A DNA stretch of 64,000 nucleotides from Miscanthus floridulus. Its lineage: Eukaryota > Streptophyta > Magnoliopsida > Poales > Poaceae. This document shows, piece after piece, positions 51,147-63,760 of this stretch (the stretch's first letter is position 1; each line of letters starts with the position of its first letter). The stretch is from NCBI RefSeq assembly GCF_019320115.1, contig NC_089581.1, forward strand, positions 66,234,033 to 66,298,032, read 5' to 3'. Made by a program: the position numbers and the translations under genes. Below the pieces are notes generated by a model. The model worked only from the letters and a program-made list of their open reading frames with translations, was not told where the DNA came from and ran no database searches.

Positions 51147-53524
51147 TGTTGGAGCTTAAGGATCTGAGGGCGTAGGAGTGCGAGAGGGGAGGCTGAAAGC
51201 TCTAGTTTGGTTTTGGTGAATTGATGAAACCCTAAGTGCTAACCTAGTTTATCAAAGTGATTTATGAGATAGGTGGCACTACTCCAAGTAATGAAGAAAT
51301 TGTGAAGATCATGATGATGGTGATGCCATGGTGATGATCAAGCACTTGGACTTGAAAAGAAAAAAGAGAAAAACAAAAGGCTCAAGGCAAAGGTATAAAT
51401 GGTAGGAGCTATTTTGTTTTGGTGATCAAGACACTTAGAGAGTGTGATCACATTTATGTTCGATAGCCGTACTATTAAGAGGGGTGAAACTCGTATCGAA
51501 ATGTGGTTATCAAAGTGCCACTAGATACACTAACTCATTGCAAATGCATTTAGGATCTAGTGGAGTACTAACACCCTTAAAAATATTTGTGAAAATATGC
51601 TAACACATGTGCACAAGGTGATACAATTGGTGGTTGGCACATTTGAGCAAGGGTTATGAATTTCACCGGTGGAGTGTCTGCCCGTAGAGTGCGGATAGTC
51701 TGACGGTGCCACCGACGCCCTACACAGAAAAGATGGAGGTCACTGTAAGTGACCGGACGCTGGTCTCGGTAGGACCGGCGCGTCTGGTCAAAAGAAGCAG
51801 GGAAGACGCTGGCGTCGGCCTCTGACCGGATGCTAGGTCACTTAGTGACCGGACGCTGGAGGGTTGCGTCCGGTTCTACTGACGTGGCAGTGCACAGAGG
51901 AGACACCGAGTGACCGGACGCTGGGTGAGTCCGGTCGAGCATGACCGGACGCGTCCAGTCGTGACTTCTTGTTTCTGGATGCTTACTGGAAACGACGGGA
52001 CGCTGAGGTCCAGTGTCCAGTCACATTGCATCAGCGCGTCCGGTCATCACTTGACCGTTGAGATCGAGCGCTCAGTATTTGAAGAGAGGGGACACGTGGC
52101 ACGCATCGCGTGACCAGACGCTGAGGTCTAGTGTCCGGTCGATATGACTAGAGCGTCCGGTCACCCCGTGTTGTGCCTAGTAAAGGGGTACAACAGCTCT
52201 ATTTCGTGGGGGGCTTCTATTTAAGCCCCATGGCCGGCTCAAGCTCATCCTCTTGGCCATTTGTATTAACATAGTAACCTTGTGAGCTTAGCCAAAGCCC
52301 TCCCACTCATCTCCATCATTGATTCATCATCTTTGTGAGATTGAGAGAGAATCCAAGTGCATTGCTTGAGTGCTTGCATCTAGAGGCACTTGGTGTTCGT
52401 GTTTCGCTGCGGGATTCGCTTATTACTCTTGGTGGTTGCCGCCACCTAGACGGCTTGGAGCAGTGAGGATCGTCGAGCGAAGGTTGGTGATTGTCTCCGG
52501 CTCCGATCGTGGTGATTGTGAGGGGTTCTTGACCTTTCCCCGACGGAGAGCCAAAAGGTACTCTAGTGGATTGCTCGTGGCTTGTGTGATCCTCATCTTG
52601 TGTTGGTTGTGTGGCACCCTATTGAGGGTTTGACGTGTGATGTCAATTAGTGCGTGAACCTCCAAGTGAGTAAATTGCCACAACGAGGACTAGCTTGTCG
52701 GCAAGCAAGTGAACCTCGATAAAAAATCATTGTGTTCATCATTTGATTCCAAGGTGATTGGTCTTCATTGGTATTCATTCTTGTGATTGATTGGCTCCTT
52801 CCTCGACATGGCGGTATAAACAAATTGCTCACTCTCTTTACATTACCTCAAACTAGTTGTCAAACTCTTTAGTGTAGCTAGTTGTGAGGGCTTGTTAGTT
52901 TGGTTAGTGTGGCTCCTTAGTTAGCCTTTGAGAGCACACTAACTTAGTGTAGTGACATAGCTATTGTGTAGATATAAACTATATAAACTAGAATTATGGT
53001 AGGTGGCTTGTAATTTTTGGTAGGCTGGCGCAACACGCCTTATAATTATCTAACCGGTTTGTTAAGTGTTGTTGTAAAAATTTTTAATAGGCTATTCACC
53101 CCCCCCCCCCTCGAGCCATTAGGACCTTTCAGAGGCCTGGGCTTGAAACCCTGGCGACGAACTAGCGGCGCCGTGCTCGGCGCCTGGCTGAGAACTCAAC
53201 GACAACAGGAAGACGTGAACAGTAACGCCCCTGGGGCCCAAGGGGAGATAGACTCAATCCCAGGCTAAAAATCTATTACTTCATAATGTTTGACACTTAT
53301 ACCAACTCAATAACAAATCTCTCCTAAATCTAAGGGCTAACAAACTCGACTTAACAAACTCCAACCAAAATAGCAATCCTGATAACTGACTCCTACTGAA
53401 TCGGCTGAAGCCAAACTGGCTCCCATGCCTGGACCCTGGTGACCGCACTCTGGTGCATGCCTCCGCATGACTTGCTCAACCACTCTTCTTGTTATGGCGC
53501 TGGTACACTTTTCCCACCATAACA
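51147..53524 (-). repeat. 3' LTR of a chromovirus, split by a SIRE solo LTR
   Basis: 51147-51193 plus 53137-53524 together make an LTR of about 435 bp. The plus strand starts TGTTGGAGC and ends CCACCATAACA, followed by a polypurine tract in reverse (CTCCCCCCCTC at 53528-53538). The short length fits Reina-type chromoviruses. Confidence 0.65.
51194..53131 (+). mobile_element. SIRE/Maximus-type Copia solo LTR with GAGGC duplication
   Basis: 1,938 bp from TGAAAGCTCT to GACCTTTCA, with GAGGC at 51189-51193 and at 53132-53136. Inner segment 51690-52170 has many 'gaccggacgctg' and 'gcgtccggtc' repeats. A poly(C) run lies at 53099-53110. No internal coding region. Confidence 0.9.
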
Positions 53525-53527
53525 TCA

Positions 53528-54827
53528 CTCCCCCCCTCGATGAACAACTCGTCCTCGAGCTGGAAGGCGGGAAACTCAGCGCGGAATTCTTCAAGCGGCT
53601 CCCAGGTGGCGTCGGCTTTAGGCAAGTCTGCCCACTAGATCAAGACATGCCAAGTGCCCCGACAAAGCTGGGCACGTAGGGCATGTTTGGTTGCCGCCCT
53701 CGCCTGGGCTTGCCTGCCAGGCAAGCGATCGCAGCCCCAGGCGATCGAAATCCAACGCCTGGGGTCGCTACCTGGCGTCGGAGCTGCCTGGGAGGCAGCA
53801 ACCAAACATGCCCGTAGAGCACGGGCTGGCTGCTGGAGCCGACGACCGTGGCGCAGTGGAGGAAGGACCGGGGGTGTTGTTGGAGGAGTCCCCCGGAACG
53901 GCTTGAGCATGCCAACATGAAAGACGTTGTGGATGCATGCTCCTTCTGGCAACAACAGACGATACGCGACGTCGCCAATGTGCTCTGTCACCTGGAACGG
54001 GCCGGCGAACCGCGGGCTCAGCTTGCCACGTGGTCCCGACAGCAGCGACTGCACCAGTCAATGGAGGATGCGTAGCCACACCCAAGCGCCCACTGCAAAC
54101 TCCAGGGGGCAATGGTGGCCGTCGTAGTAGCGCTTGGCATATTCCTGGGCCTAGAGAAGGCGTTCGCGCACCTCAGCCAGGAAGGCATCACGATCCTGGA
54201 GAAGCGCGTCGACGGTGTCAGTGCGCGCTGTGACTGTAGTATAGGGAATTAGGGCAGGCGGAGGCTAGCCATAAACAACCTAAAATGGCGAAGTCTGCAA
54301 GGCAATGTGGTAGGACGTGTTGTAGCAGTACTCTGCCCAGGGCAGCCACTCCAACCAAGCACGGGGCAGTCGCTGGTGATGCAACGTAAATACATGGCAA
54401 TGGTCTTATTCATTGCTTCCGACTGGTCGTCAGTTTGCGGGTGGAACATTGTACTGAGGCGGAGTTTGACCCTCTCCAACTTGAACAGATCCCGCCACAC
54501 ATTGCCAGTGAACACGGGATCCCTATCGCTGACAATGGAGTTGGGAAACTCGTGCAGGCGAACGATGGCCTTGAAGAATGCCTTGGCGACCGACGCCGCT
54601 GTATACGGATGACTGAGTGCTATAAAGTGCGCGTGCTTGGAGAAGCGATCCACCATAGTCAAGATGACGCTCTTGCCATTAACACACGGTAGGCCTTCGA
54701 TGATGTTGAGCAAGATGTCGGACCACACCTGCGATGGCACCTCCAGGGGCTGCAGCAGCCCTGCCGGCCAAAGGGAGTCCACCTTGTTCTTCTGGCAGAC
54801 GACGCAGGCATGCACAAAGTCACGCAC
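53528..54827 (-). pseudogene. Chromovirus pol 3' part (integrase and chromodomain), broken
   Basis: On the minus strand from 54827: the CVVC part of the integrase finger, then the core with MVDRFSKHAHFI, SDRDPVF and HPQTDDQSEAMNK (catalytic D, D, E). A frame change follows near 54370. The integrase C-terminus ([19 protein letters not shown]) is near 54030-53900. A chromodomain end (WADLPKADATWEPLEEF) lies near 53635-53580. The chromodomain is interrupted by a MITE (53679-53813). The finger's N-terminal histidines are cut away by element D at 54828. Reverse transcriptase and gag are not in the window. Confidence 0.8.
53679..53813. mobile_element. MITE inside the chromodomain, GTA duplication
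   Basis: 135 bp with perfect 16-bp inverted ends GGGCATGTTTGGTTGC / GCAACCAAACATGCCC, and GTA on both sides (53676-53678, 53814-53816). Confidence 0.9.
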
Positions 54828-55046
54828 TGTCGATGAAATATGGTCGGTAGTCTACCTAGGGGTATGCCCAAGGTAGTAGATTATCAGCAGACAGATGTGC
54901 AAGCTACAAACAAGATGGTGACGCAAGACAGACATGAGGTTTTATCCAGGTTCGATCGCCGTGAAGGCGTAATACCTACGTCCTGCGTCTGATTGTATTG
55001 TTGTATGTCAATGAGAGATGTTTTTTGAGAGAGGTCCCCTGTCTGC

Positions 55047-55054
55047 CTTATATA
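55047..55054 (-). promoter_or_regulatory. TATA box of the D LTR
   Basis: Minus-strand TATATAAG inside AGACTATATAAGGCAGAC. Confidence 0.65.
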
Positions 55055-55954
55055 GTCTGGGGGTAGGGTTACAGATCTGGAAACTAATCCTAACCAGTTA
55101 CAATTGCCATAGGTGGCCGGATAAGGATTCCTATTCTAACCGACCAGGATCTTGCTTGATCTCCAAGTCTGCCTTGATTCCTTGCGTGGGACTCCGAGCA
55201 GATTGGTTGGGCCGCACGTCATCTTCTACTGGGCTAGACCTCCACAGCTAGTCCCCGAGCACCATGTATTATGTTGCGACACGCCGTTTGATCTTCTTCG
55301 GCTAATGCGATCTGTCTTCATGTCATCTCCAACTGGTTGAAACATTGACCAAGCAAATGTGCCAATATTCTGGTCAGCACAAAGAGCAGTAGACCATGAT
55401 TATGGTCGAAGATTCCGGTTGTCCGAAGAATGCATGGTGCTCTAAAGAAAAAAGAAAAAGATTTCTTTCCTGATCAAGTGTGCCCACTTGTATTTCTGAA
55501 AAGAAATGTAAGTGACACTTGTACAATAGTAGTTATGGCCAATAGTCAGAGCGTAGGGGTCGATAAAATAAGCACATTCACCGCAAGGTGAAGTATGCCC
55601 ACTTAGTCCCCGAGCCTGGTAGTAGGTGATGCAGGCACGTGGTGCCAGGGTCTAAAAAGAATTCCTAATTAAGTTGAGAATCCAATCATCGTACAAGTGA
55701 TACGAGATGCATCGGCAGGTGCATCGTACCGATGTAGTCCCCGAGCTTGCTGGAAGACGAGGTATCAGCCTTGTAGCAAGGTCTAAGTGAGAAAAAAATA
55801 AATGCCTCTCAACTATATGTGAGTACAAATCACATGTAGCCGAGGAGAGCGGTCTCCAAGCAATGGTCGGAGAGTGGTTGGGGCAGTCCCCGAGCGCAGC
55901 ATGGGGAAAATGACGAATCCTCGAGAATAACCATAGTCAGTTTAGTCCCTGAGC

Positions 55955-56155
55955 TCGAGGGCGATCGAGACAGTCCCGAGCACGAGAGTGGTCGGAACAG
56001 TCCCCGAGCACGATGGTGGTCTAGACAGTCCTCGAGCACGATGGTTGTCTAGACATTCCCCGAGCATGATGGTGGTCTGGACAGTCCCCGAGCACAAGGA
56101 TAGTCACGACAGTCCCCGAGCACGAGTGTGGTCGGGACAATCCCCAAGCACAAAA
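55955..56155. repeat. 28-bp tandem repeats in the D LTR
   Basis: About seven units of the form CAGTCCCCGAGCACGA plus a variable 12 bp, spaced 28 bp apart; the first unit lacks one base. Confidence 0.9.
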
Positions 56156-56333
56156 AGTGTGGCAAAAAACCATATGCCACTTGTACTATTATTTTATGTA
56201 TTTATTTATTTACTTGTTCTGTCAAGTCCAGTCTGACACGTCTGGTCAAAAAAGTAGACAGGTATAGCACGTCATACTGCCTTTTTGTCTTATCAAGCAA
56301 ACAGTTGTGTGGCACCTGTTAGTAGGTGCGTCA

Positions 56334-56680
56334 GCGTGGACCCCCCCCCCCACACTGGCAACGAAGAGGCGCATATATTGGCGTAGATCTTGAGGCTGTG
56401 AAAACAACCGTCTGCGGCGCGTGCGCACGTCCCCCAAGAATCCTGGGCAGACGAAACGGCATAATTCTTGGGTTAAATATGGTATATGATAGGTCAGTTA
56501 TTATTTACTGAACCCCATTGGCATTCGCAACCGCAGCTTTCGTCTTCCTCTCGCCAACCAACCCTAACACATCCAAAATCGCCACCAATCAATCCACCAG
56601 CATTTTGACTGCCGCCTCTGCTAATCCCCCGCTGCTGTTGAAGATCAGAACACTCCTCATTCACCAGCAAGACCGGAGTC
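56334..56680 (+). promoter_or_regulatory. Region between D LTR and antisense gene
   Basis: Contains the poly(C) tract and a plus-strand region that would serve as promoter and 5' UTR of the antisense gene. TATA-like strings occur at about 56372 and 56475, neither convincing. Confidence 0.4.
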
Positions 56681-59600
56681 ATGGCGAAAAGTGATGCGCA
56701 GAAGAAAGCAGGGGTCATGGCGAAGGAATGGTGGAAGTCGAAAAGCAACGAGCAGACCATTGAAGACCTCATCACCATGGGGGTACTCCACAACAAGGAG
56801 CTCGCAGGATAGCGTGCGCCGGAGGGCGAGGGGTACCCTAATCCACAACTAGGTGAGATCGTGGTGTTCGAGGATTTCTTTAAACAAGGATTTGGGGTTC
56901 CGGTACATCTGTTTCTTTAGGGGCTCTGTCTTTACTACGAGATTGGGATTTGCAATCTGCATCCCAACTCAATCCTCCTTGTCTCCACTTTTATTCATCT
57001 CTGCGAAGCATATGGTGGCTTCTAGCCCCATTTCAATTTTTTCCGCCATCTTTTCTGTCTGCGGAAGAAAGGAAGCGGTGGTTCAAAGATAGCCGGGGGT
57101 GTGTACCTCAACCTCTATGACGGCATGAAAGCCCAGTACCTGCACTGCCCATGGAACACGTCGCTCGATGACTAGTACAAAAAATGGTTCTACATCCAAG
57201 AAGAGCCGAACACGACCACGTTGTGCGACGCGGGCTACATTCCGGAGAAGAAGACAAGCTAGTCGGAGAAACTTGAGCATCTTGGACAAATCCCAGAAAT
57301 ATTTGGAATGATCCTGTGGAAAAAACTGGACGGTTCGAGCATGGTCAGGAGCTTCATCAGCCGATGGATCCAGCCTTGCTAGAGGAGGGTACATCCTAGC
57401 TATGAGTATCAAAGGAGTGCAGACTCGACGAGGACGAGGCAGAGGGTGCTTGACAAAATCAAAGTCAAAGCTAGAATTGGTGAGCTATTTAACTTAGCCG
57501 ATCCAAATTATGCCTGATTGAGTGACATTGAGCATGCTTTTAAGCTTGCCCGACCTCCCCCAAAGGTAACTCATCTTGCTGCGTACCCATAGTCTTATAG
57601 TGTGGTAGGGTAAGTGGAAACTTACTGTATCCACTCCCCTTTTTTTACCAAGTTTAATGGTCGTGATAGAGCGACAGTGTTTGTGTCGCCACCCCCTAGA
57701 GTAGATTGGCCACAAGAAGCTGATCCCACCACCCAGACCAGCATCGAGATCGAGGACGAGGACGTCGACTGGGCGGTGCTCGGAGCTGGAGAGGAGGCAG
57801 CGGCCAAAGCTACTGGTAAGCGGCTGGCTGCCCCCGAACAGTCGAAGAAGAGATCAGTAACCACCCTGCTCATCGGGGGAGCGCTAAATATCAATGAGCC
57901 CGAGGGGGCCCAGAGGAGAACCCGGCCAGCAAGCGTTGGCAGGCAATTTTTGCTTGGTCGGACGATGACGCAGAGGAGGGAGAGGATGCAGACACCTTTC
58001 GACTTGTCCCTCGAAAAAGGAGGAAGCAACTAGAGTCGATGGAGCAAGGTGGCTCCTCCGTGCCTGTGGGACCTACATCGCCGATGGCGATAAAGGATGA
58101 AGCTAGGTCGACCTCAGGAGTACCTAGGCAAGGAACGTGACCGGCGATGGGAGCGACAACTCAACCGAGCACGCCACCGACCACTACAGCACGAAGGACA
58201 AGTGGCGGAGGGGTCGAGCACCATGGCCCAGCGACAGTGCTAGATGTAGAGGGAGACCAGGAGTCACCCGCACAGCACGTGGAGCAAGTACGGCCGAAGA
58301 GACGCGCCTTCTCCACATCATTCCGTGCTTCCAACATGTAAGTATTTGTAACCCTGTTGTAAGTTAGCAATTTGCGTTGAATATGATTGCCTTCTGAACT
58401 TATTTCGGATGTACTAGCTCGGTGTCCACAGAAAGTCCGGACCAGCTAGCTGGAAGTGACGTGGTGCCGCCAATAGGTATAGAGCAGACTGCCCAGCAGC
58501 CGACCACCGAGGAGCCCATAGTAGAAAATCTGTCGGGGCCTCAGCAAGCGAGCAGTCAAACAACAGTCCCCGAGCAGGTGGTCGAGGGACCAGCTGTAAC
58601 ACCTCGGGTGTTTAAATATTAAAATCTGACATGTCATCATATGCATTGCAAAGCATTTGGCATTTGGTGAAAACCTTGATATGCATTTACTAAAACAAGT
58701 TTACATTTGTGTAATGAGTGTCGAATTGTATTGTTTGACTCAAGTTCAAAGTTTGTTTGGGTTTTGAATTTTTCGAGAAAACCCCGCTTTTCAACATTTA
58801 AATCCTACCCTGAAAATCTATTTCAAAATCTAAGCATATTTTGGGGTTGGGCCCAAAAGCAAAAGTGTAGAGCTTGGCAAGTTAAGCAAAGTTTATTTTT
58901 GGAGTTTTTCAAGTTGTTTAGAAAATTTTTGAGTAATTCAAAAAGGCGTAATTCGTTAAATATCCCCTATTTGGATTTAAAAGATCATTTCAAAATCTAG
59001 ACCGAATTAGAATATGGTTATAAAAGCAAAGTTGTAGAACTTTTGATTTTGAACAACTTTTGTTTTTGGAGATTTTTTAGTTGTTATGAAAATTTGAGAG
59101 TAATTTGTGAATTTTGGTGAATGGCAAACTTGTAATTTTGATGAATAGTGTTCACCGCTTGCGCTACACCGCCGGCGAGCTTCGGCTTGCTTCCAGTCAC
59201 GCGCGTGGCTGTCTGGGCGTCGCGCTAGCAAGGGAAATGGTTTCGCCATGGCTTCCTTGAGCTTCCTGGCCCTCCTTTATAACCAGAGCCGTCGTCGTTT
59301 GCCCCCGCTCCTTTCCTCTGTTTTCTAGTCACCGCCGCCATAGCTCCGTCGAGCTTTTGCCATCGAACCAGCGCCCACGCCATCGCAGCAAAGCGTGTCC
59401 CAGCTCCGCTAGTTCCTTGCGCGTCCAGCAAACCAGTCCTTGTGGCTTGTCTTCACCAGAAACCCGCGGTGCGTGCTCTTCTTCCTCGCGGCCGGCAGCG
59501 TCCCCGTCGCGAGCGCTTCGCCGTGGCCAGAGCTCCACGGTACGCCTCTGCCCCTGCCGAGTCTTGCTTCATCTTCGGCGCGATGCTGTGGTACTTCATG

Positions 59601-62600
59601 ACCCATTGGTTTCTCGTTTTGACCACCACAGCTCCCGAAACATCGTCACCGATGACGATCAGCTCCACCGTGCTTGCTCGGAACGTCGACCCACCTCTCC
59701 GTTGCTCCTCCAGCCTTGTGCTCTACTCAGTCGCGTTTGGGGTGAGCTGCTGATGCTTCCTGAGCCATCCATTTTAGCTTCACAGGTCTCACACCGCCGG
59801 CGTAGCGCTGCCGTGCCACCGCGTCCGCCATGGTCGGCGTACTGCTCGGTTCGGTCCGTAATTGGTCGCGTTAGTGCCATAGATCGATGCGTTGTGACAT
59901 AGTGATCATGTTAGTACCCTTGCTGTCGCCGGTGATCTCACCGTCGGCGAGGAATCGCTGGTCAGAGCCATCGCTGCCATGGTCAACGTCGGAGGTTAGG
60001 GATGACAGGTGGGGTCGGGTTGTCAGTGACTCAACGTTCAAATGGATTTTTCTATTTTCATATTTGAAGGAATAGTGTCTGTTTTTGTTATTTTTGTGTA
60101 GATTTATTTAGAGCTCCAAAAATTATGAAAATTTTTGTGTGACTTATTTGTGATGTAAAGTATTTAAGAAAAATATGAAATAATGTTTTTCATTACTTTT
60201 TGAATGTGATAAAAATTGCTCAATTTATTAATAAATGGATTTCCATGATTTTTCTAGGCTTATTTAATTATCCAAAAATTATGAAATTTGTTTTGTCACT
60301 TACTTATCATGTAATGAACATTTACAAAAAATTTGAGCTCAATTAGAATAAGTTGATTTATTTCATAATTTTGAATTAAATAATTAATTCATAAAAGCAA
60401 ATAGTAACCTTTAATGATTTAGGTTTTGTTTGAAACTTTGGATTGAGTGATGACCTTGGGTCATTAGTTGATAATGATCCTTGGCAATTGATGTATGTGT
60501 TACGAAAAAGATTTAGTTGTTTGACTTGCAACTGTACCGCGAAGGAAAGTTGTATTCAAATTATTAATTTTGCATCCATCATCGAGCATCATGTTTCGTA
60601 TTCCGCATCATGTTGAACATGGCATTGTTATTACGTGTAGTGAACGAGGGTGAACACGTGGTAGTTAATCAAGTTGTTGAGGAGGTTATTCCATCTGTTG
60701 AGGTCGGATCGAATACTTGTGAAACGTCGCAGGAGCCAGACTTTTCCATCAATGAAGGCAAGCCCCGGATGCATACAACCCTACCTTGTGTTTTACAAAT
60801 TAATTTCACTTTTGCTTTCCGTTACTATATTAAGTGATTAGGAGTTAAGTAAGAGCCTAATTGGTGCATTACCACCCTTGTTATTCCATATTTACCATAT
60901 TACCAGTTTTAAACTCGTATATGCCTAGTTTTGCTTAGCTATACATAGAACGATGAAAGTCGGGTGACTACCTGCCACCTGCAAGTTTTAAATGGAACAT
61001 TGGTTAATTATGTTAGCATGTGATATGGGAATGTGGAGTAATAAATCTAGACCGGGCGGACTCGGTGAGTGTGAGCCACCAGACATGGAGGTCTTGTGAG
61101 CGGGGTCTTTCCGCCTGTGTCGATTAAGGCACGTCCGTTGTTGAATTGCATGAGGTGAGACTTTGTAGTACTAACCACATACTTCGGTAAGCCTGAACTT
61201 GGCGATTCTATTACGAGAATGGCTACTTGCGCACTGGGAGTGGAGAGATGGCGGGAATAGCGTGTACCCACGTGGCAATGGGCTGGATTGGTGGAGTACT
61301 GTATTCTCGGGTGGCGCGAACCCGTTCTTGTTTTAGAGGATCCGAGGGTAGGTTGGTATATGTAGGTCGGGGACCTGCATATGTCGTGTGGTCTGGAATC
61401 CCTAGCTAGGTTTAATCGGTTCGAATCGTCATTGCTCCTCGGTTATGGAGACTCAACTCACTGTTCATCATCATAGTATTAATAACTGGAACTTGAATAA
61501 GGCTTGTGAAGGTGTTGGATATGAAGTTTCATGATCTCAGTGCGGATCGTGTCAACTTTGTATATAATTCTTAAGAAGTTTTCTTTATAAAGAATGTTGT
61601 TAAAAGAGCTTTTATGCAAAAGAACTTTGATCATTGCTAAAGCTATACCTTGAATCCCTGAGCCTGCATTCCTAAGTTATCAGTTAATATTTCAGTTAAG
61701 TCTTGTTGAGTACTTTTGTACTCAGGGTTCGTTGACCCTTGTTGCAGGTGAGCCTCATGAGCAGATCTGTTTTGGATCGTGCTGCATGACTATCGTTCAT
61801 TCTGGCGATGAGAAGTAAATGTGTGATCCCTGGGCAGGATGTTTATTTTGTGTGTTATGTATATGTTAATGATGCCACTCCACTACTACTATGGTTTGTA
61901 ATAATTATCGAACTTAGTTTGTAAGGTTTGAAACAACTGGTTTGTAAACTATGTTATCGTAAGACTTCCACTATTTTTACTCTGGTGCTGATATTTGAAT
62001 AAATGTTGTAATACTGCAATGACTCTGTAACGTGATCCTGCTCAGAAATCATGGATGATTCGGGGTTCCCCGAGGACACCCGACAATCTTTTTAAGTTAT
62101 TGGAAACATATGCATAAATGTCAAAGGTCATTGGACAGTGATAGGTGCATGTGGGCCCTATAACTTAGGAGGTTCTGCCACACCAGCCGAGCCGGGCATG
62201 AGTGCTCCGAGTGCTGAACCTACTGAGGGCAACACCTCAGCATCGAGGGTAACGGAGCAGACCGAGGAACAGCGACTGGAGGTGAGAGCACAGACCACAT
62301 TTACCGACGCTGTAGCTCATGGGAAGGCTGTCTGATCACAGATGCTGCTGATGCCGGGCCAGCACTAGGACCCGAAGAGGATGAGGTGGAGGAGGTCCTG
62401 GGCCATCTGCAAGACAAGCGACAACATGTTTATGTGTCGCGTTGGTGGAACGACCAATGGGTTATCCATGAGGAAGTCCCAGAGGTCGAAGAAACCAAGA
62501 AAGTTGAACGGGCGGCGAAGCGGCTTATTACGGAAGTGTAGGTAAGCTTTGCTTCACCCGTTGGTCTTACTGTCTAGTCGTAGTTGTCTTACTTAGTTAT

Positions 62601-63760
62601 CTACACACAGGACTTAATGAAGACTGCAAGGTACCACAAGAAATGCTTTGACCAGATCGAGGGGATCGCTGCAAGCAACAAGGAGCTAACGGCAGAGGTG
62701 GACCGCTTGCGCCAGCGACTTGAAGCCGCTAATCATGAAAAGACGGTGCAAGAGTCCCAGAACTAGAACCTGGTCATCCAGCTCAGTAATAAAGAGCGGG
62801 AAAGAACAAGTAAGTAGCCATTTTATCATACTGACTACTGACAAGTGCTGTTGCGTTGTTGGTAGTAACAGCTGTAGTGCAGGCTTAGAAGCTGAAGTGA
62901 TCCATCTCCGAGAGGAGAACAGTCGTGCGGTCGTGGAGTGTGATCGCCTAAACAAGGACAATAGAAAACTGGCGCAAGACTAGTCGCAGCTCTGGGACCA
63001 CACGACCAAGATGACAGAGGAGCTAAAAGGTAAGTTGTCCAACCGCCTTTGCTCATTTTTGTTGCCTACCATAGTTTGGCGTGGTCTAACGTTTTAATAG
63101 CATGTGCAGTTTGTAGTTATAAAAATCAATGCAAAGAAGCATCTAGAGGCCATGATGAAAGACCATGACGGCTGGAAAGCGCAATGCCAAGAGATCACCA
63201 AGGACTGTGACACCTAGAAAAGCCAGTCCCAGGAGATGGCAAAGGGCATTCTGCCAGTCCTTAATCTCATCGATCCGGCACTAGCAGAAGATGTGCCGAG
63301 GATGCCGTAGCTGGGGTTGATCGAGAGATGCCAAAAGGCATGGGGATGGTTCCAGGAGTTCGTGAAGGAGGCGGGAGAGTACACAGGCGCACATGTGCTA
63401 AGCATGGTAAGTGCTCACTACCCCTTGATCGATCTCAAGCGCCTGGAGGCTGGATACCAGAAGGAGGTAGATCTAGACAAGGCCGAGGAGCTACGGATGA
63501 CCCAACTAGACTTGTCGGCGAAAATAATTGGTGATATTAACCTGTGTGGAGGTGCAACACCACCCGTACAAGGAACGCCATCAACAAGTCAGCTGGGAGC
63601 GCCGTCATTTTCAAGCCAACCAGCGAAGCCTGCGGTCTCGACCAGTCAGGCATCGATGGGGCCATCTTCTTCAGCTCAATCAATGCCAGAGTCCCCGAGA
63701 CCTGAGCATGATGTCAGGCCTAGCGAGCAGCAGGCGCCGCGTGCCCTGACCAGCCAATAG
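56681..63760 (+). pseudogene. Antisense Transposase_28-like gene of element D (broken, split by a solo LTR)
   Basis: ATG at 56681 opens a Transposase_28-like domain (EWWKSKSNEQTIEDLI, LNLYDGMKAQYLHCPW, KKWFYIQEEP). It has at least five in-frame stops between 56800 and 57500. An acidic linker (IEIEDEDVDWAVLGAGEE) and further exons reach 58594. The solo LTR 58595-62182 interrupts, and the exon resumes with EPGMSAPSAEPTEGN. Coiled-coil exons follow near 62610-62820, 62884-63030 and 63125-63300. The C-terminal block (GLIERCQKAWGWFQEF) ends in a Ser/Pro tail at 63760. The domain order matches the antisense gene of element A, but sequences differ clearly. Function unknown; the copy is dead. Confidence 0.65.
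58595..62182 (+). mobile_element. Solo LTR, 3.6 kb, with CCAGC duplication
   Basis: Starts TGTAACACCTCGGGTGTTT and ends GGTTCTGCCACA, with CCAGC at 58590-58594 and 62183-62187 exactly. It is a relative of the solo LTR at 6513-23628 in the opposite orientation, with similar termini and the same 'gagtac' hairpin-like motif near 61705. A GC-rich patch lies at 59150-59960 and no gene is supported. Confidence 0.9.

Larger units (their letters stand above)
54828..56333 (-). repeat. 3' LTR of element D
   Basis: On the minus strand it begins TGACGCACC and ends CATCGACA. A minus-strand TATATAAG box is at 55047-55054. The right edge is placed before a poly(C) run at 56340-56352 that would be the polypurine tract. 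'Tccccgagc' phrases recur throughout. Confidence 0.65.

Noticed and set aside
57614..58370. Independent short genes near the D antisense locus
   Set aside because: They are exons or shadows of the broken Transposase_28-like gene (acidic linker region), not separate genes.
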